Assembly: GCA_023436615.1 (NCBI GenBank)
Contig: JAEZIO010000001.1
Span: 1-64,000, forward strand
Origin: Pseudomonadota bacterium
GTDB lineage: Bacteria > Pseudomonadota > Alphaproteobacteria > Sphingomonadales > Sphingomonadaceae
DNA length: 64,000 nt
Direction of reading: 5' to 3'
Part shown: positions 1 through 7,638 of the stretch, piece by piece
How the letters are laid out: each line of letters begins with the position of its first letter
How positions within the stretch are numbered: the first letter of the stretch is position 1
Notes under the pieces: model-generated
Database searches by the model: none
The model's input: only the letters and a program-made list of their open reading frames with translations
Told to the model about the DNA's origin: nothing
Program-made: the position numbers and the translations under genes

Positions 1-249
1 CTGCGCCTCGGCGATCTCCCGTGCCGTCATTTCGAGCGCGATTTCGGCGCGGCATTCCTGGCCGCGCGTCGAACCCGACAGCGCCGCGAGGTTGAACCAT
101 TTGTGGGCTTCGACGAGATCGACGCACGTTCCGCCGCGGCCGGTGGAATAGGTCAGTCCGAGCTCGAACAACGCATCCACATCGCCGCGCTCGGCATCGG
201 CGATGCGGCTGCGGATCAGGAACTCCTGCGCTTTCTGGCTGATGGCCAT
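1..249 (-). CDS. Sel1-repeat protein, N-terminal part (cut by window edge)
   Basis: The first 83 codons of a gene that runs off the left edge. Residues about 26-59 fit one SEL1 (TPR-like) repeat: the order is LGLTYSTGRGG, then DLVEAHKWFNLAALSGS. Such repeats form helical hairpins that bind other proteins. No signal peptide or membrane segment is visible in this part, so the product looks cytoplasmic. The ATG is preceded by a purine-rich GGGGGAG ribosome site, which fixes the start. It lies just downstream of panC on the same strand (73 bp gap), and that gap carries a CtrA-like box, so it may have its own promoter. The exact role cannot be told from this fragment. Confidence 0.75.
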   Translation of the reverse strand, partial: MAISQKAQEFLIRSRIADAERGDVDALFELGLTYSTGRGGTCVDLVEAHKWFNLAALSGSTRGQECRAEIALEMTAREIAEAQ

Positions 250-311
250 GTAATCAACTCCCCCTTTGCTACCCGTTGCGGGAGAGTTTCGGCGTCCATT
301 CGCGAAAAAAT

Positions 312-328
312 GGTTAACGCGATTAACC
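312..328 (-). promoter_or_regulatory. CtrA-like inverted TTAA box upstream of the Sel1 gene
   Basis: A perfect inverted repeat, GGTTAA-N5-TTAACC, spans the panC stop codon about 65 bp upstream of the Sel1 gene start. Read on the minus strand, the half proximal to the Sel1 gene continues as TTAACCAT, an octamer known from CtrA-controlled promoters in Caulobacter. The spacing is N5, not the N7 of the classic full CtrA site, so CtrA binding is an inference. Confidence 0.35.
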
Positions 329-1177
329 CTGTTTCGGCGGGTCTACCGGAACATTGTCGATGAGCCTCGTTCGGCCGATCGTCGCCGCGGCGATCAGGCG
401 CATCCGCCCGGCGGGCGAATTGAGCGGCTCGAGGGTCACCGCATCGACCAGCGCGACATAGTCGATCGGAGCGAAGCCTGCGTCGTTGAGCGCGCGCTTC
501 GCTTCGCTGAGCGCAGCGCCGACAGGCGTTCCATTCTCGATCGCATCGGCGGCGGCGTTCAGCGCTTTGGGCAGAACGGCCGCGCGTGCCCGCTCGTCGT
601 CGCTGAGGTAGGCGTTGCGCGATGACAAAGCGAGGCCGTCGCAATCCCGAGTCGTCGGAACCGCGACGATCTGCACGCCGAGATTCAGGTCGGACGCCAT
701 TCGGCGGATCACCGCGAGCTGCTGGAAATCCTTCTCCCCGAATATGGCGACGTCGGGCCGGACCGTGGTCAGAAGCTTGGCGACGACCGTGGCGACGCCG
801 TCGAAATGGCCCGGGCGGGCTTCGCCTTCCCAGCGGCTGCTGAGCCCCGCCACCGACACTTTCGTCGAGAAGCCGGCGGGGTACATTTGCTCCGGCGTCG
901 GCATCCACAGCAGGTGAACGCCTGCCTGTTCGAGCGCGCGCGCATCGTCCTTTTCCTGCCGCGGGTAACGGTCGAGGTCCTCGCCTTCGCCGAACTGCAG
1001 CGGGTTGACGAAGATCGTCGCGACGATGCGATCCGCCTGCCGCTTCGCTTCCTCGACCAATGCCAGGTGGCCGGCATGAAGCGCCCCCATCGTCGGGACG
1101 AGCGCGAGCCGGGCGCCGCCGCCCCGAAGCGCGACGAGCGCGCTGCCGAGCTGGCCCGTGTCACGGATCGTTTGCAC
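323..1177 (-). CDS. panC: Pantothenate synthetase
   Basis: Joins pantoate and beta-alanine with ATP to make pantothenate, the last step to vitamin B5 in the cytoplasm. The 284-residue product shows the family's nucleotide-binding signature PTMGALHAGH (HxGH at about 34-37), FGEKDFQQ in the middle, and the KMSKS-like GLALSSRN segment. The frame stays open upstream past 1270, but the GTG at 1177 is preferred. It gives the normal family length of about 280, puts the first strand (QTIRDTGQL) at residue 2, and has GGAGG about 10 bases upstream. The ATG at 1270 would overlap the start of the divergent mipZ and add 31 residues without family counterpart. No panB or panD is nearby. Confidence 0.95.
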   Translation of the reverse strand: MQTIRDTGQLGSALVALRGGGARLALVPTMGALHAGHLALVEEAKRQADRIVATIFVNPLQFGEGEDLDRYPRQEKDDARALEQAGVHLLWMPTPEQMYPAGFSTKVSVAGLSSRWEGEARPGHFDGVATVVAKLLTTVRPDVAIFGEKDFQQLAVIRRMASDLNLGVQIVAVPTTRDCDGLALSSRNAYLSDDERARAAVLPKALNAAADAIENGTPVGAALSEAKRALNDAGFAPIDYVALVDAVTLEPLNSPAGRMRLIAAATIGRTRLIDNVPVDPPKQG

Positions 1178-1268
1178 CGCGGATTCGCCTCCGGTAAGCT
1201 TTGCGTCGTGGGCCGCGCTTTCGACGCGCGGGGGGTCAAATACAAGGGGCCGGGGAGCCTGAATCGCC

Positions 1269-2048
1269 ATGGGCCAGCCGCACTTCATCGTCTTCGCCAA
1301 TGAAAAGGGCGGAACCGGCAAATCGACCACTGCCGTCCATACGGCCATCGCCCTCGCCGCGATGGGCAGCCGCGTTGCCGCGCTCGACCTCGACAGCCGG
1401 CAGCGGACCATGACCCGCTACCTCGAGAACCGCGACGCGACGATGCGCCGGCTTGAGACCGAGCTTCCGCAGGCGCGCTATCAGGTACTCGACGAAGGCG
1501 CCTCGCTCGACTCCGCGATTACCGGTCTCGCAGCCGACGCCGACGTGCTGGTGATCGACACGCCCGGCCGCGACGACCCTGTCGCGCGCGAAGCGATTCT
1601 GAAGGCCGACACTCTGGTGACGCCGATGAACGACAGCTTCGTCGATCTCGACCTGATCGGACAGGTCCACCCCGAGAACTTCAAGGTCACCAAGCCGAGC
1701 TTCTACGCCGAGCTGATCTGGAACAGCCGCACCCAGCGGGCCAAGGCGACCGGCAAGAGCGTCGACTGGGTCGTTCTCCGCAACCGGTTGCAGCATATCG
1801 ATTCGCACAACCTTCGCCGCGTCGGCGCCGCGCTCGACGAGCTTGCCCGCCGCGTCGGCTTCCGGGTGATCCCCGGGCTTGGCGAGCGCGTCATCTACCG
1901 CGAGCTGTTCCCGAAAGGGCTGACGCTCCTCGACTTCCAGCAGCTCAGCGACGTCGGCATCGGCCACATCACCGCTCGGCAGGAGCTCCGCGAGATGATT
2001 TCCGGCCTCGGCATTCCCGGCGTCGAACCCGAACAGAAGGTGGCGTAG
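1269..2048 (+). CDS. mipZ: MipZ-like cell-division positioning ATPase (ParA/MinD superfamily)
   Basis: MipZ forms a gradient from the ParB-bound poles and blocks FtsZ polymerisation away from midcell in alphaproteobacteria. The 259-residue product opens with the deviant Walker A NEKGGTGKST (residues 11-20, signature Lys at 13 and 18), followed by LDLDSRQRT, the Walker B VLVIDTPGRDD, and the MipZ-typical TPMNDSFVDLDLIG and RVIYRELFPKGLTLLD segments. These last two match my memory of Caulobacter MipZ closely and separate it from ParA and MinD. GGAG lies upstream of the ATG. It is divergent from panC with a 91 bp gap if panC starts at 1177. Confidence 0.92.
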   Translation: MGQPHFIVFANEKGGTGKSTTAVHTAIALAAMGSRVAALDLDSRQRTMTRYLENRDATMRRLETELPQARYQVLDEGASLDSAITGLAADADVLVIDTPGRDDPVAREAILKADTLVTPMNDSFVDLDLIGQVHPENFKVTKPSFYAELIWNSRTQRAKATGKSVDWVVLRNRLQHIDSHNLRRVGAALDELARRVGFRVIPGLGERVIYRELFPKGLTLLDFQQLSDVGIGHITARQELREMISGLGIPGVEPEQKVA

Positions 2049-2058
2049 CAACGACTTT

Positions 2059-2127
2059 CGTCATTGCGAGGAGCCGGAGGCGACGCGGCAATCCAGTCTG
2101 GATTGCTTCCCTTCGCTCGCAATGACG
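2059..2127. repeat. Intergenic palindromic repeat (CGTCATTGCGAG family)
   Basis: Outer arms CGTCATTGCGAG (2059-2070) and CTCGCAATGACG (2116-2127) are perfectly complementary. An inner pair, GCAATCCA (2088-2095) and TGGATTGC (2099-2106), is also complementary. The element fills the gap between mipZ and the mutase gene and would fold into a long hairpin in RNA. I recognise this as a repeat style dispersed in sphingomonad genomes. There is one copy in this window. Confidence 0.8.
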
Positions 2128-2166
2128 GCTTGAACAAATACGACAACTAGTGTGTTCGCGCGGGCG

Positions 2167-3546
2167 ATGACCCACACATTCAACGCAACCATCCTCCGCG
2201 AATATGACGTTCGCGGCATCGTCGGACAGACGCTCGACAGCGACGACGCGTACGCGCTCGGCCGCACCTATGGCTCCCTCGCTCGCGACGAAGGCGCGCA
2301 GCGAATCGCTGTCGGCCGCGATGGCCGCCTCCACTCGCCCGAGCTCGAGCAGGCGCTCGTCGACGGGCTCACGCAAAGCGGGCTCGACGTCGTGCGCATC
2401 GGCGTCGGCCCGAGCCCGATGCTCTATTTCGCCGCCGCCACGCTCGAGGTGCAGGGCGGAATCCAGGTCACCGGAAGTCACAACCCGCCCGAATATAACG
2501 GCTTCAAGCTGCTTCTGAACGGACGGTCCGTGTTCGGCGCGGAGATCCAGCAGTTGGGACGCCGGGCCGCGGCGGGCGACTGGAGCGACGGCGGCGGCCA
2601 CGTCGAGGAGGCCGACATCCTCGACGCTTATGTGGACCGGCTGGTGCAGGACTTCAGCGGCAACGGCTATCGCGTCGGCTGGGATCCCGGCAACGGCGCC
2701 GCCGGCCGCGCCGTCTGCAAGCTCGTCGAGAAGCTGCCGGGCGAGCATTTCACGATCCACACCGAGATCGACGGCACCTTCCCGAGCCACCATCCAGATC
2801 CGACCGTCGAGGCCAATCTGGCCGACCTGAAGGCGCTCGTTCGCGATAATCAGCTGGACATCGGCTTCGCTTTCGACGGCGATGCCGACCGGATCGGCGC
2901 GATCGACGGCAAGGGCCGAGTCATCTGGGGCGACCAGCTGATGATGCTTCTCGCCGAGCCGGTCCTGCGCGAACTCCCCGGGGCGACGATCATCGCCGAC
3001 GTCAAGGCGAGCCAGACGCTCTTCGATCGCATCGCCGACCTCGGCGGAGAGCCGTTGATGTGGAAGACGGGCCACAGCCTCATCAAGTCGAAGATGAAGG
3101 AAACCGGCGCCCCGATCGCCGGCGAGATGAGCGGCCACATCTTCTTCAAGCATCGCTGGTACGGGTTCGACGACGCGCTCTACGCGGCCGTTCGGGTCAT
3201 CGAAGCCGTCAGCCAGTCGGGCAAGAGCCTGACCGAACTGGTCGACGAGATGCCGACATCGGTCGCCACGCCCGAGATGCGCTTCCCCGTCGATGAGAGC
3301 CGTAAGTTCGCTGTCGTCGAGGAAGTGCGCGAGCGGCTCGCGAGCGATGGTGCTACCGTCAATGCTACCGACGGCGTGCGCGTGAACACGGATGACGGCT
3401 GGTGGCTTCTGCGCGCGTCGAACACCCAGGACGTGCTGGTGGGACGCGCCGAAGCGAAGGACGAAGCCGCGCTCGCTCGCCTGGTTGGACAGCTCGACGA
3501 GCAGCTCGCGAAATCGGGCGTGGAGCGCACCGAAGCCGCGCACTGA
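2167..3546 (+). CDS. Phosphomannomutase/phosphoglucomutase
   Basis: Interconverts hexose 6- and 1-phosphates (mannose and/or glucose), feeding nucleotide-sugar and exopolysaccharide or LPS synthesis. The 459-residue length fits the alpha-D-phosphohexomutase family. All four active-site loops are present: the phosphoserine loop TGSHNPPEYNG (Ser about 104), the metal loop FDGDADR (about 237), the sugar-specificity loop GEMSGH (about 319) and the phosphate loop RASNTQD (about 417). The ATG at 2167 was chosen over a GTG at 2152 because MTHxF followed by LREYDVRGIVG matches the usual start of AlgC/PgmG-type enzymes. Which sugar it prefers cannot be read from the sequence. Confidence 0.92.
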   Translation: MTHTFNATILREYDVRGIVGQTLDSDDAYALGRTYGSLARDEGAQRIAVGRDGRLHSPELEQALVDGLTQSGLDVVRIGVGPSPMLYFAAATLEVQGGIQVTGSHNPPEYNGFKLLLNGRSVFGAEIQQLGRRAAAGDWSDGGGHVEEADILDAYVDRLVQDFSGNGYRVGWDPGNGAAGRAVCKLVEKLPGEHFTIHTEIDGTFPSHHPDPTVEANLADLKALVRDNQLDIGFAFDGDADRIGAIDGKGRVIWGDQLMMLLAEPVLRELPGATIIADVKASQTLFDRIADLGGEPLMWKTGHSLIKSKMKETGAPIAGEMSGHIFFKHRWYGFDDALYAAVRVIEAVSQSGKSLTELVDEMPTSVATPEMRFPVDESRKFAVVEEVRERLASDGATVNATDGVRVNTDDGWWLLRASNTQDVLVGRAEAKDEAALARLVGQLDEQLAKSGVERTEAAH

Positions 3547-3549
3547 CGC

Positions 3550-4548
3550 TCAGTCGTCCTCGTCCTCATAGCCGACGAGGTTGAGCTCGCACGCCTTGAT
3601 CTGGTGGGTCATGCACCAGTGCTTGAGCGCCTCCTCGCGGCCGTGGGTGATCCACACTTCGCTCGGCTTGAGCTCGCGGATCGTGCAGGTCAGCTCGTCC
3701 CAGTCGGCATGGTCGGAGATGACTAGCGGAAGCTCGACGTTCGCCTGCCGCGCGCGCTGGCGAACGCGCATCCAGCCCGACGCCATCGCCGTCACCGGGT
3801 CGGGCAGCCGCCGCGACCATCGGTCGTTGAGCGCTCCCGGAGGAGCAATCACGATCTTCCCCCCCAGCTCGTCCTTCGAGGCTCCCGTCGCGGGCCGAAG
3901 CTCGCCGAGCGCCACTCCATGCTCGTCGTAAAGCGCGCACATCCGCTCGAGCGCGCCGTGGATGTAGATCGGCTCGTCATGACCGCGGCGGCGAAGCTCC
4001 GCGATCACGCGCTGCGCCTTTCCGAGGGCGTAGGCTCCGACGAGCACGCAGCGGCTTTCATCCGAATGCAGGCGGTGGAGAAGCCGGTCGATCTCGCCGC
4101 CGGTGTCCGGATGGCGGAATACGGGAAGCCCGAACGTCGCTTCAGTGATGAAGACGTCGCATGGGACGGGCACGAATTCGTGGCACGTGGGGTCTTCACG
4201 CCGCTTGTAATCGCCCGAAACGACGACCCGCTCACCCTTATGCTCGAGAACGATCTGGGCGGAGCCGAGCACGTGCCCGGCCGGAACGAAGCTTACGTCG
4301 ACCTCGCCAACCCGCGTCGTCTCGCCGTAGGCGACCCCCTGCCCGTTGTGGTCGCCGTAGCGCAGCGCGATGATCGCCAGCGTCTCCGGAGTCGCAAGCA
4401 CGGCGCCATGCCCGCCGCGCGCGTGATCGGAATGGCCGTGGGTGATCAGCGCGCGCGGCTTGGGCTGTGCGGGATCCACCCAGGCGTCGGCGGGGCGCAC
4501 GTAGATCCCCTCCGGAAATGCCTCGATCCAGGAACCGACACGCGCCAT
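3550..4548 (-). CDS. Ligase-associated DNA exonuclease (MBL fold / beta-CASP-like)
   Basis: A 332-residue metallo-beta-lactamase-fold nuclease of the kind usually encoded beside an ATP-dependent DNA ligase and an Lhr-type helicase in bacterial DNA repair clusters. The metal signature THGHSDHARGG is at about 36-46. Further metal and beta-CASP landmarks are GHVLGS, SGDYKRREDP and ISDHADWDEL. The start ATG at 4548 follows the motif spacing of the family (MARVGSWIEAFPEGIYV). Three bases separate its stop from that of the convergent mutase gene. Its usual ligase partner is not adjacent: a 63-residue membrane protein lies between it and the helicase. Confidence 0.88.
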   Translation of the reverse strand: MARVGSWIEAFPEGIYVRPADAWVDPAQPKPRALITHGHSDHARGGHGAVLATPETLAIIALRYGDHNGQGVAYGETTRVGEVDVSFVPAGHVLGSAQIVLEHKGERVVVSGDYKRREDPTCHEFVPVPCDVFITEATFGLPVFRHPDTGGEIDRLLHRLHSDESRCVLVGAYALGKAQRVIAELRRRGHDEPIYIHGALERMCALYDEHGVALGELRPATGASKDELGGKIVIAPPGALNDRWSRRLPDPVTAMASGWMRVRQRARQANVELPLVISDHADWDELTCTIRELKPSEVWITHGREEALKHWCMTHQIKACELNLVGYEDEDD

Positions 4549-4601
4549 GGGAGCTATACTAGCCGAAAAGGCGACTCGTTCCGGCGACAGGGAGGCAACG
4601 A

Positions 4602-4793
4602 ATGGACGATTTCTGGTGGTGGATGATGGACGTCGTCGGGCCGGTGATCCTGCTGATCCTGCTCGTCTGGCTCGCGTTCCGCTGGGGCAACCGGCGGCCC
4701 GGCACCCGCGAGGACGAAATCGCCGAGCGCGGGGCTCGCGATGCCTATGCCGAGGAAGAGGTTCGCCGCCGCGAGGGAACTGACGACCTCTGA
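4602..4793 (+). CDS. Small single-span membrane protein, unknown function
   Basis: A 63-residue protein with an aromatic N-terminus (MDDFWWWMMD), one strongly hydrophobic segment at about 10-26 (VVGPVILLILLVWLAFRW) and a charged C-terminal tail rich in Arg and Glu. A strong GGGAGG site sits 7-8 bases before the ATG, which supports a real gene. It sits between the divergently oriented exonuclease and the helicase, in the place where a DNA ligase gene would be expected. I do not recognise a family. Confidence 0.7.
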   Translation: MDDFWWWMMDVVGPVILLILLVWLAFRWGNRRPGTREDEIAERGARDAYAEEEVRRREGTDDL

Positions 4794-4814
4794 CCCAGCG
4801 GAATGATATCCATT

Positions 4815-4883
4815 CCCGTTCGTCCCGAGCGAAGTCGAGGGGCATCGTCGCTAGCGTGTCTCGACTTCGCTCGACACGAACGG
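4815..4883. repeat. Intergenic inverted repeat (GTTCGTCCCGAGCGAAGTCGAG family)
   Basis: The left arm CCGTTCGTCCCGAGCGAAG (from 4816), continuing as TCGAG, is imperfectly complementary to the right arm TCGACTTCGCTCGACACG (4861-4878), continuing as AACGG (to 4883). Between them lies about 20 bases of unpaired sequence. The right arm ends at 4883, directly against the ATG of the helicase gene, so the repeat is the immediate 5' leader. Confidence 0.75.
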
Positions 4884-7307
4884 ATGTTTGGAGTGTCTAG
4901 CGGAGCGCTCCCGGCGATTGTCGAGCAATGGTTCGCTGCGCGCGGATGGCAGCCGCGGCGACACCAGCTCGACATGCTGGAAGCCGGCCGAGGGGGCCGC
5001 AACGCGCTGCTCGTCGCGGCAACCGGCTCGGGCAAGACGCTGGCCGGTTTCCTGCCGACGATCTGCGACCTCGTGGAAAGCCCGGTAGAAGGGCTCCACA
5101 CGCTCTACGTCTCGCCGCTCAAGGCGCTGGGAGTCGACGTCCAGCGCAACCTTCTCGGGCCCATAGGCGAGATGGGCCTCGATATCCGTGTCGAGACCCG
5201 CAGCGGCGATACCCCGTCGGACCGCAAGGCGCGCCAGCGCATCCGTCCGCCGCAAATCCTGCTGACGACGCCGGAATCCCTGAGCCTCCTTCTCAGCTAT
5301 CCGGACAGCGCCGCCCTGTTCGCGGAGCTCAATACGATCGTCGTCGACGAGCTTCACGCGTTCGCGCGCGAGAAGCGCGGCGACCTGCTGTCGCTGTCGA
5401 TGGCGCGGTTGCAGGCGCTGAGCCCGAACCTTCGCCGGGTCGGCCTGTCCGCGACCATCAGCGATCCCGACGCTTACCGCTCCTGGCTTGCGCCGGGCGG
5501 GGACGCATCGCTGGTCGACCTGGTGATGGGCGAGCCCGGCGCCGAGCCCGACCTGTCGATCCTCATCCCCGAGAGCAAGATTCCGTGGGGAGGGCATTCC
5601 GGCCGACACGCCGCGCGCGAGGTCATGGAGCTGATCGAGCGCCACAAGACCACGCTCGTCTTCTGCAACACCCGCAGCCTTGCCGAGCTGATCTTCCAGG
5701 ACTTGTGGGCGGTCAACGACAAGGCGCTGCCCATCGGAATCCACCACGGCAGCCTCGCGCTCGAAGCGCGCCGCAAGGTCGAGGCGGCAATGGCCGACGG
5801 GCGTCTCCGCGGCCTCGTCTGCACGGCCAGCCTCGATCTCGGCATCGACTGGGGCGACATCGACCTCGTCGTCCAGATGGGAGCGCCGAAAGGCAGCTCG
5901 CGCCTCCTGCAGCGGATCGGGCGAGCCAACCACCGGCTCGACGAGCCATCGCTCGGCATGATCGTTCCGGGCAATCGCTTCGAATATCTCGAGGCGCGCG
6001 CCGCGCTCGACGCCATCGGCGAAGGCGAGCTGGATCCCGAGGCGTTCCGGCCCGGAGCGCTGGACGTGCTGGCCCAGCACATCCTCGCCGTCGCCTGCGC
6101 CGAGCCGTTCGATCCCGGCGAGCTCTTCGCGCAAATCCGCTCCTGCGCGCCTTATGCCGAGCTCAGGACCGAGACGTTCGACGAAGTGCTGAGCTTCATC
6201 GCCACCGGCGGCTATTCCTTGAAGGCATACGACCGCTTCCGCAGGCTGGTGCAGGACCCCGACGGCCGCTGGCGCCTGGCGCGCCCTGCTGTCGCGCAGC
6301 AGCACCGGCTCAACGCCGGAGTCATCGTCGAGCAGCCGCTGCTGACCGTGCGGTTTCGCAACGGGCGCAAGCTCGGGACGATCGAGGAGGGCTATGCCTC
6401 GACGCTGTCGCCCGGCGACCATTTCTATTTCTCCGGCCTCAGCCTGGAGGTGGAGCAGTTCAAGGACACGGACATCCTCGTCCATGCTTCGTCCAAGCCG
6501 GCGCGGATCGTCACTTACGGCGGCCAGCGGATGAGCATGTCGACGCACCTCGCGAACCGGGTCCGGCACATGCTCGCGGACCGCAACGACTGGCGGCGCT
6601 TCCCCGACGACGTGCGCGAATGGCTCGAAGTGCAGGATTATCGCTCGCGAATCCCCGAGCCCAACGAGCTTCTGGTCGAGACGTTCGAGCACGAGAAGCT
6701 TCACTACATGGTCGCGTACAGCTTCGAGGGCTGGAACGCGCACCAGTCGCTCGGAATGCTCATCACCCGTCGCATGGAGACGGCGGGGCTGAAGCCGATG
6801 GGGTTCGTCGCCAACGACTACGCTCTCGCCTGCTACGGCATCGAGCCGATCCGCGACCCGAAGGCTTTGTTCTCCCCGGACATCCTCGAGCGCGAGTTCA
6901 TCGACTGGGTCGAGAACAGCTATCTGCTCAAGACCGCGTTCCGCGAAGTCGCGGTGATCGGCGGACTGGTCGAGCGCCACCATCCGGGGCGCAAGAAGAC
7001 CGGCCGGCAGGTGAGCTTCTCGACCGACCTCATCTACGACGTGCTTCGCCGCTACGAGCCGCAGCATCTCCTGCTGCGCGCGGCGTGGGATGACGCCCGC
7101 GCACGGATGACCGAGCTCGGCCGCCTCGTTCGCCTCGTCGACCGGGCCGCTGCGACGATGGTCCATGTGGAGGCCGAGCGGATCACGCCGATGGCGGTGC
7201 CGCTGATGGTGATTGTCGGACGCGAGGCTCTGCCGTCGGGCATGGAGGCGGACGAAACGCTCCTCGTTCAGGCCGAAGCGCTGGCGCAGGAGGCAATGCA
7301 GCTGTGA
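4884..7307 (+). CDS. Ligase-associated DEXH-box DNA helicase (Lhr-like)
   Basis: An 807-residue superfamily 2 helicase of the bacterial Lhr-core type that accompanies ATP-dependent ligase and MBL exonuclease in DNA repair. Helicase motifs in order: Walker A ATGSGKT (46-52), TTPESL, DELH box (about 154-157), GLSATI, TLVFCNTRS, HHGSL and motif VI QRIGRANH (about 344). The Lhr-specific winged-helix and C-terminal domains follow, including LGTIEEGYA and FEGWNAHQSLG. The frame is open upstream to 4803, but that stretch is only the translated repeat. The ATG at 4884 gives a standard N-terminus, though no good ribosome site precedes it. A GTG at 4893 is possible. Confidence 0.9.
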   Translation: MFGVSSGALPAIVEQWFAARGWQPRRHQLDMLEAGRGGRNALLVAATGSGKTLAGFLPTICDLVESPVEGLHTLYVSPLKALGVDVQRNLLGPIGEMGLDIRVETRSGDTPSDRKARQRIRPPQILLTTPESLSLLLSYPDSAALFAELNTIVVDELHAFAREKRGDLLSLSMARLQALSPNLRRVGLSATISDPDAYRSWLAPGGDASLVDLVMGEPGAEPDLSILIPESKIPWGGHSGRHAAREVMELIERHKTTLVFCNTRSLAELIFQDLWAVNDKALPIGIHHGSLALEARRKVEAAMADGRLRGLVCTASLDLGIDWGDIDLVVQMGAPKGSSRLLQRIGRANHRLDEPSLGMIVPGNRFEYLEARAALDAIGEGELDPEAFRPGALDVLAQHILAVACAEPFDPGELFAQIRSCAPYAELRTETFDEVLSFIATGGYSLKAYDRFRRLVQDPDGRWRLARPAVAQQHRLNAGVIVEQPLLTVRFRNGRKLGTIEEGYASTLSPGDHFYFSGLSLEVEQFKDTDILVHASSKPARIVTYGGQRMSMSTHLANRVRHMLADRNDWRRFPDDVREWLEVQDYRSRIPEPNELLVETFEHEKLHYMVAYSFEGWNAHQSLGMLITRRMETAGLKPMGFVANDYALACYGIEPIRDPKALFSPDILEREFIDWVENSYLLKTAFREVAVIGGLVERHHPGRKKTGRQVSFSTDLIYDVLRRYEPQHLLLRAAWDDARARMTELGRLVRLVDRAAATMVHVEAERITPMAVPLMVIVGREALPSGMEADETLLVQAEALAQEAMQL

Positions 7308-7349
7308 ATACGCATTGCCGCTGAGCGAAAAGGCTGCGATTCTCGCCGC

Positions 7350-7631
7350 GTGAGACTGTTCCTCGCCCTTGCCGCCGCCGCGTCGCTGAGCGGCTGCGCC
7401 GTCGCAACCGTCGCGAAGACTGCCGTGGATGTGGCGACAATGCCGGTGAAGGCGACGAGCAAGGCCATCGACCTTGCAACGACCAGCCAGTCCGAGGCCG
7501 ACGAGAAGCGCGGGCGCGAGCTGCGCAAGGAGGACGAGCGCCGAGGCCGCGAATTCCGCCAGATGGCGGAGCGCTGCCGCAAGGGACAGGCGCTCCCCAC
7601 CGACACGTGCAGCGCGGTCCCCCCGCGCTAA
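7350..7631 (+). CDS. Small lipoprotein, unknown function
   Basis: A 93-residue protein starting at GTG. A short hydrophobic leader ends in the lipobox LSGC (Cys16), so it is predicted to be lipid-anchored in the periplasm. The middle (about 20-45) is Ala/Thr/Val-rich. The rest is highly charged and probably helical (ADEKRGRELRKEDERRG), ending with two cysteines that could form a disulfide. It follows the helicase by about 40 bp and converges on the M20-like gene. I recognise no domain. Confidence 0.7.
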   Translation: MRLFLALAAAASLSGCAVATVAKTAVDVATMPVKATSKAIDLATTSQSEADEKRGRELRKEDERRGREFRQMAERCRKGQALPTDTCSAVPPR

Positions 7632-7638
7632 GGCGCTC

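Noticed and set aside
323..1411. Longer panC frame starting at 1411 or 1270
   Set aside because: The extra residues lie in the antisense of mipZ and have no panC counterpart; GTG 1177 has a good ribosome site and the normal length.
1969..3543. Long minus-strand open frame (524 codons) opposite the mutase gene
   Set aside because: It is a mirror frame caused by the G+C-rich codon pattern; the plus strand shows all mutase motifs and the minus frame matches no family.
4851..7166. Very long minus-strand open frame opposite the helicase gene
   Set aside because: Composition is typical of an antisense shadow (rich in Arg, Val, Asp, Leu with no domain motif); the helicase motifs are on the plus strand.
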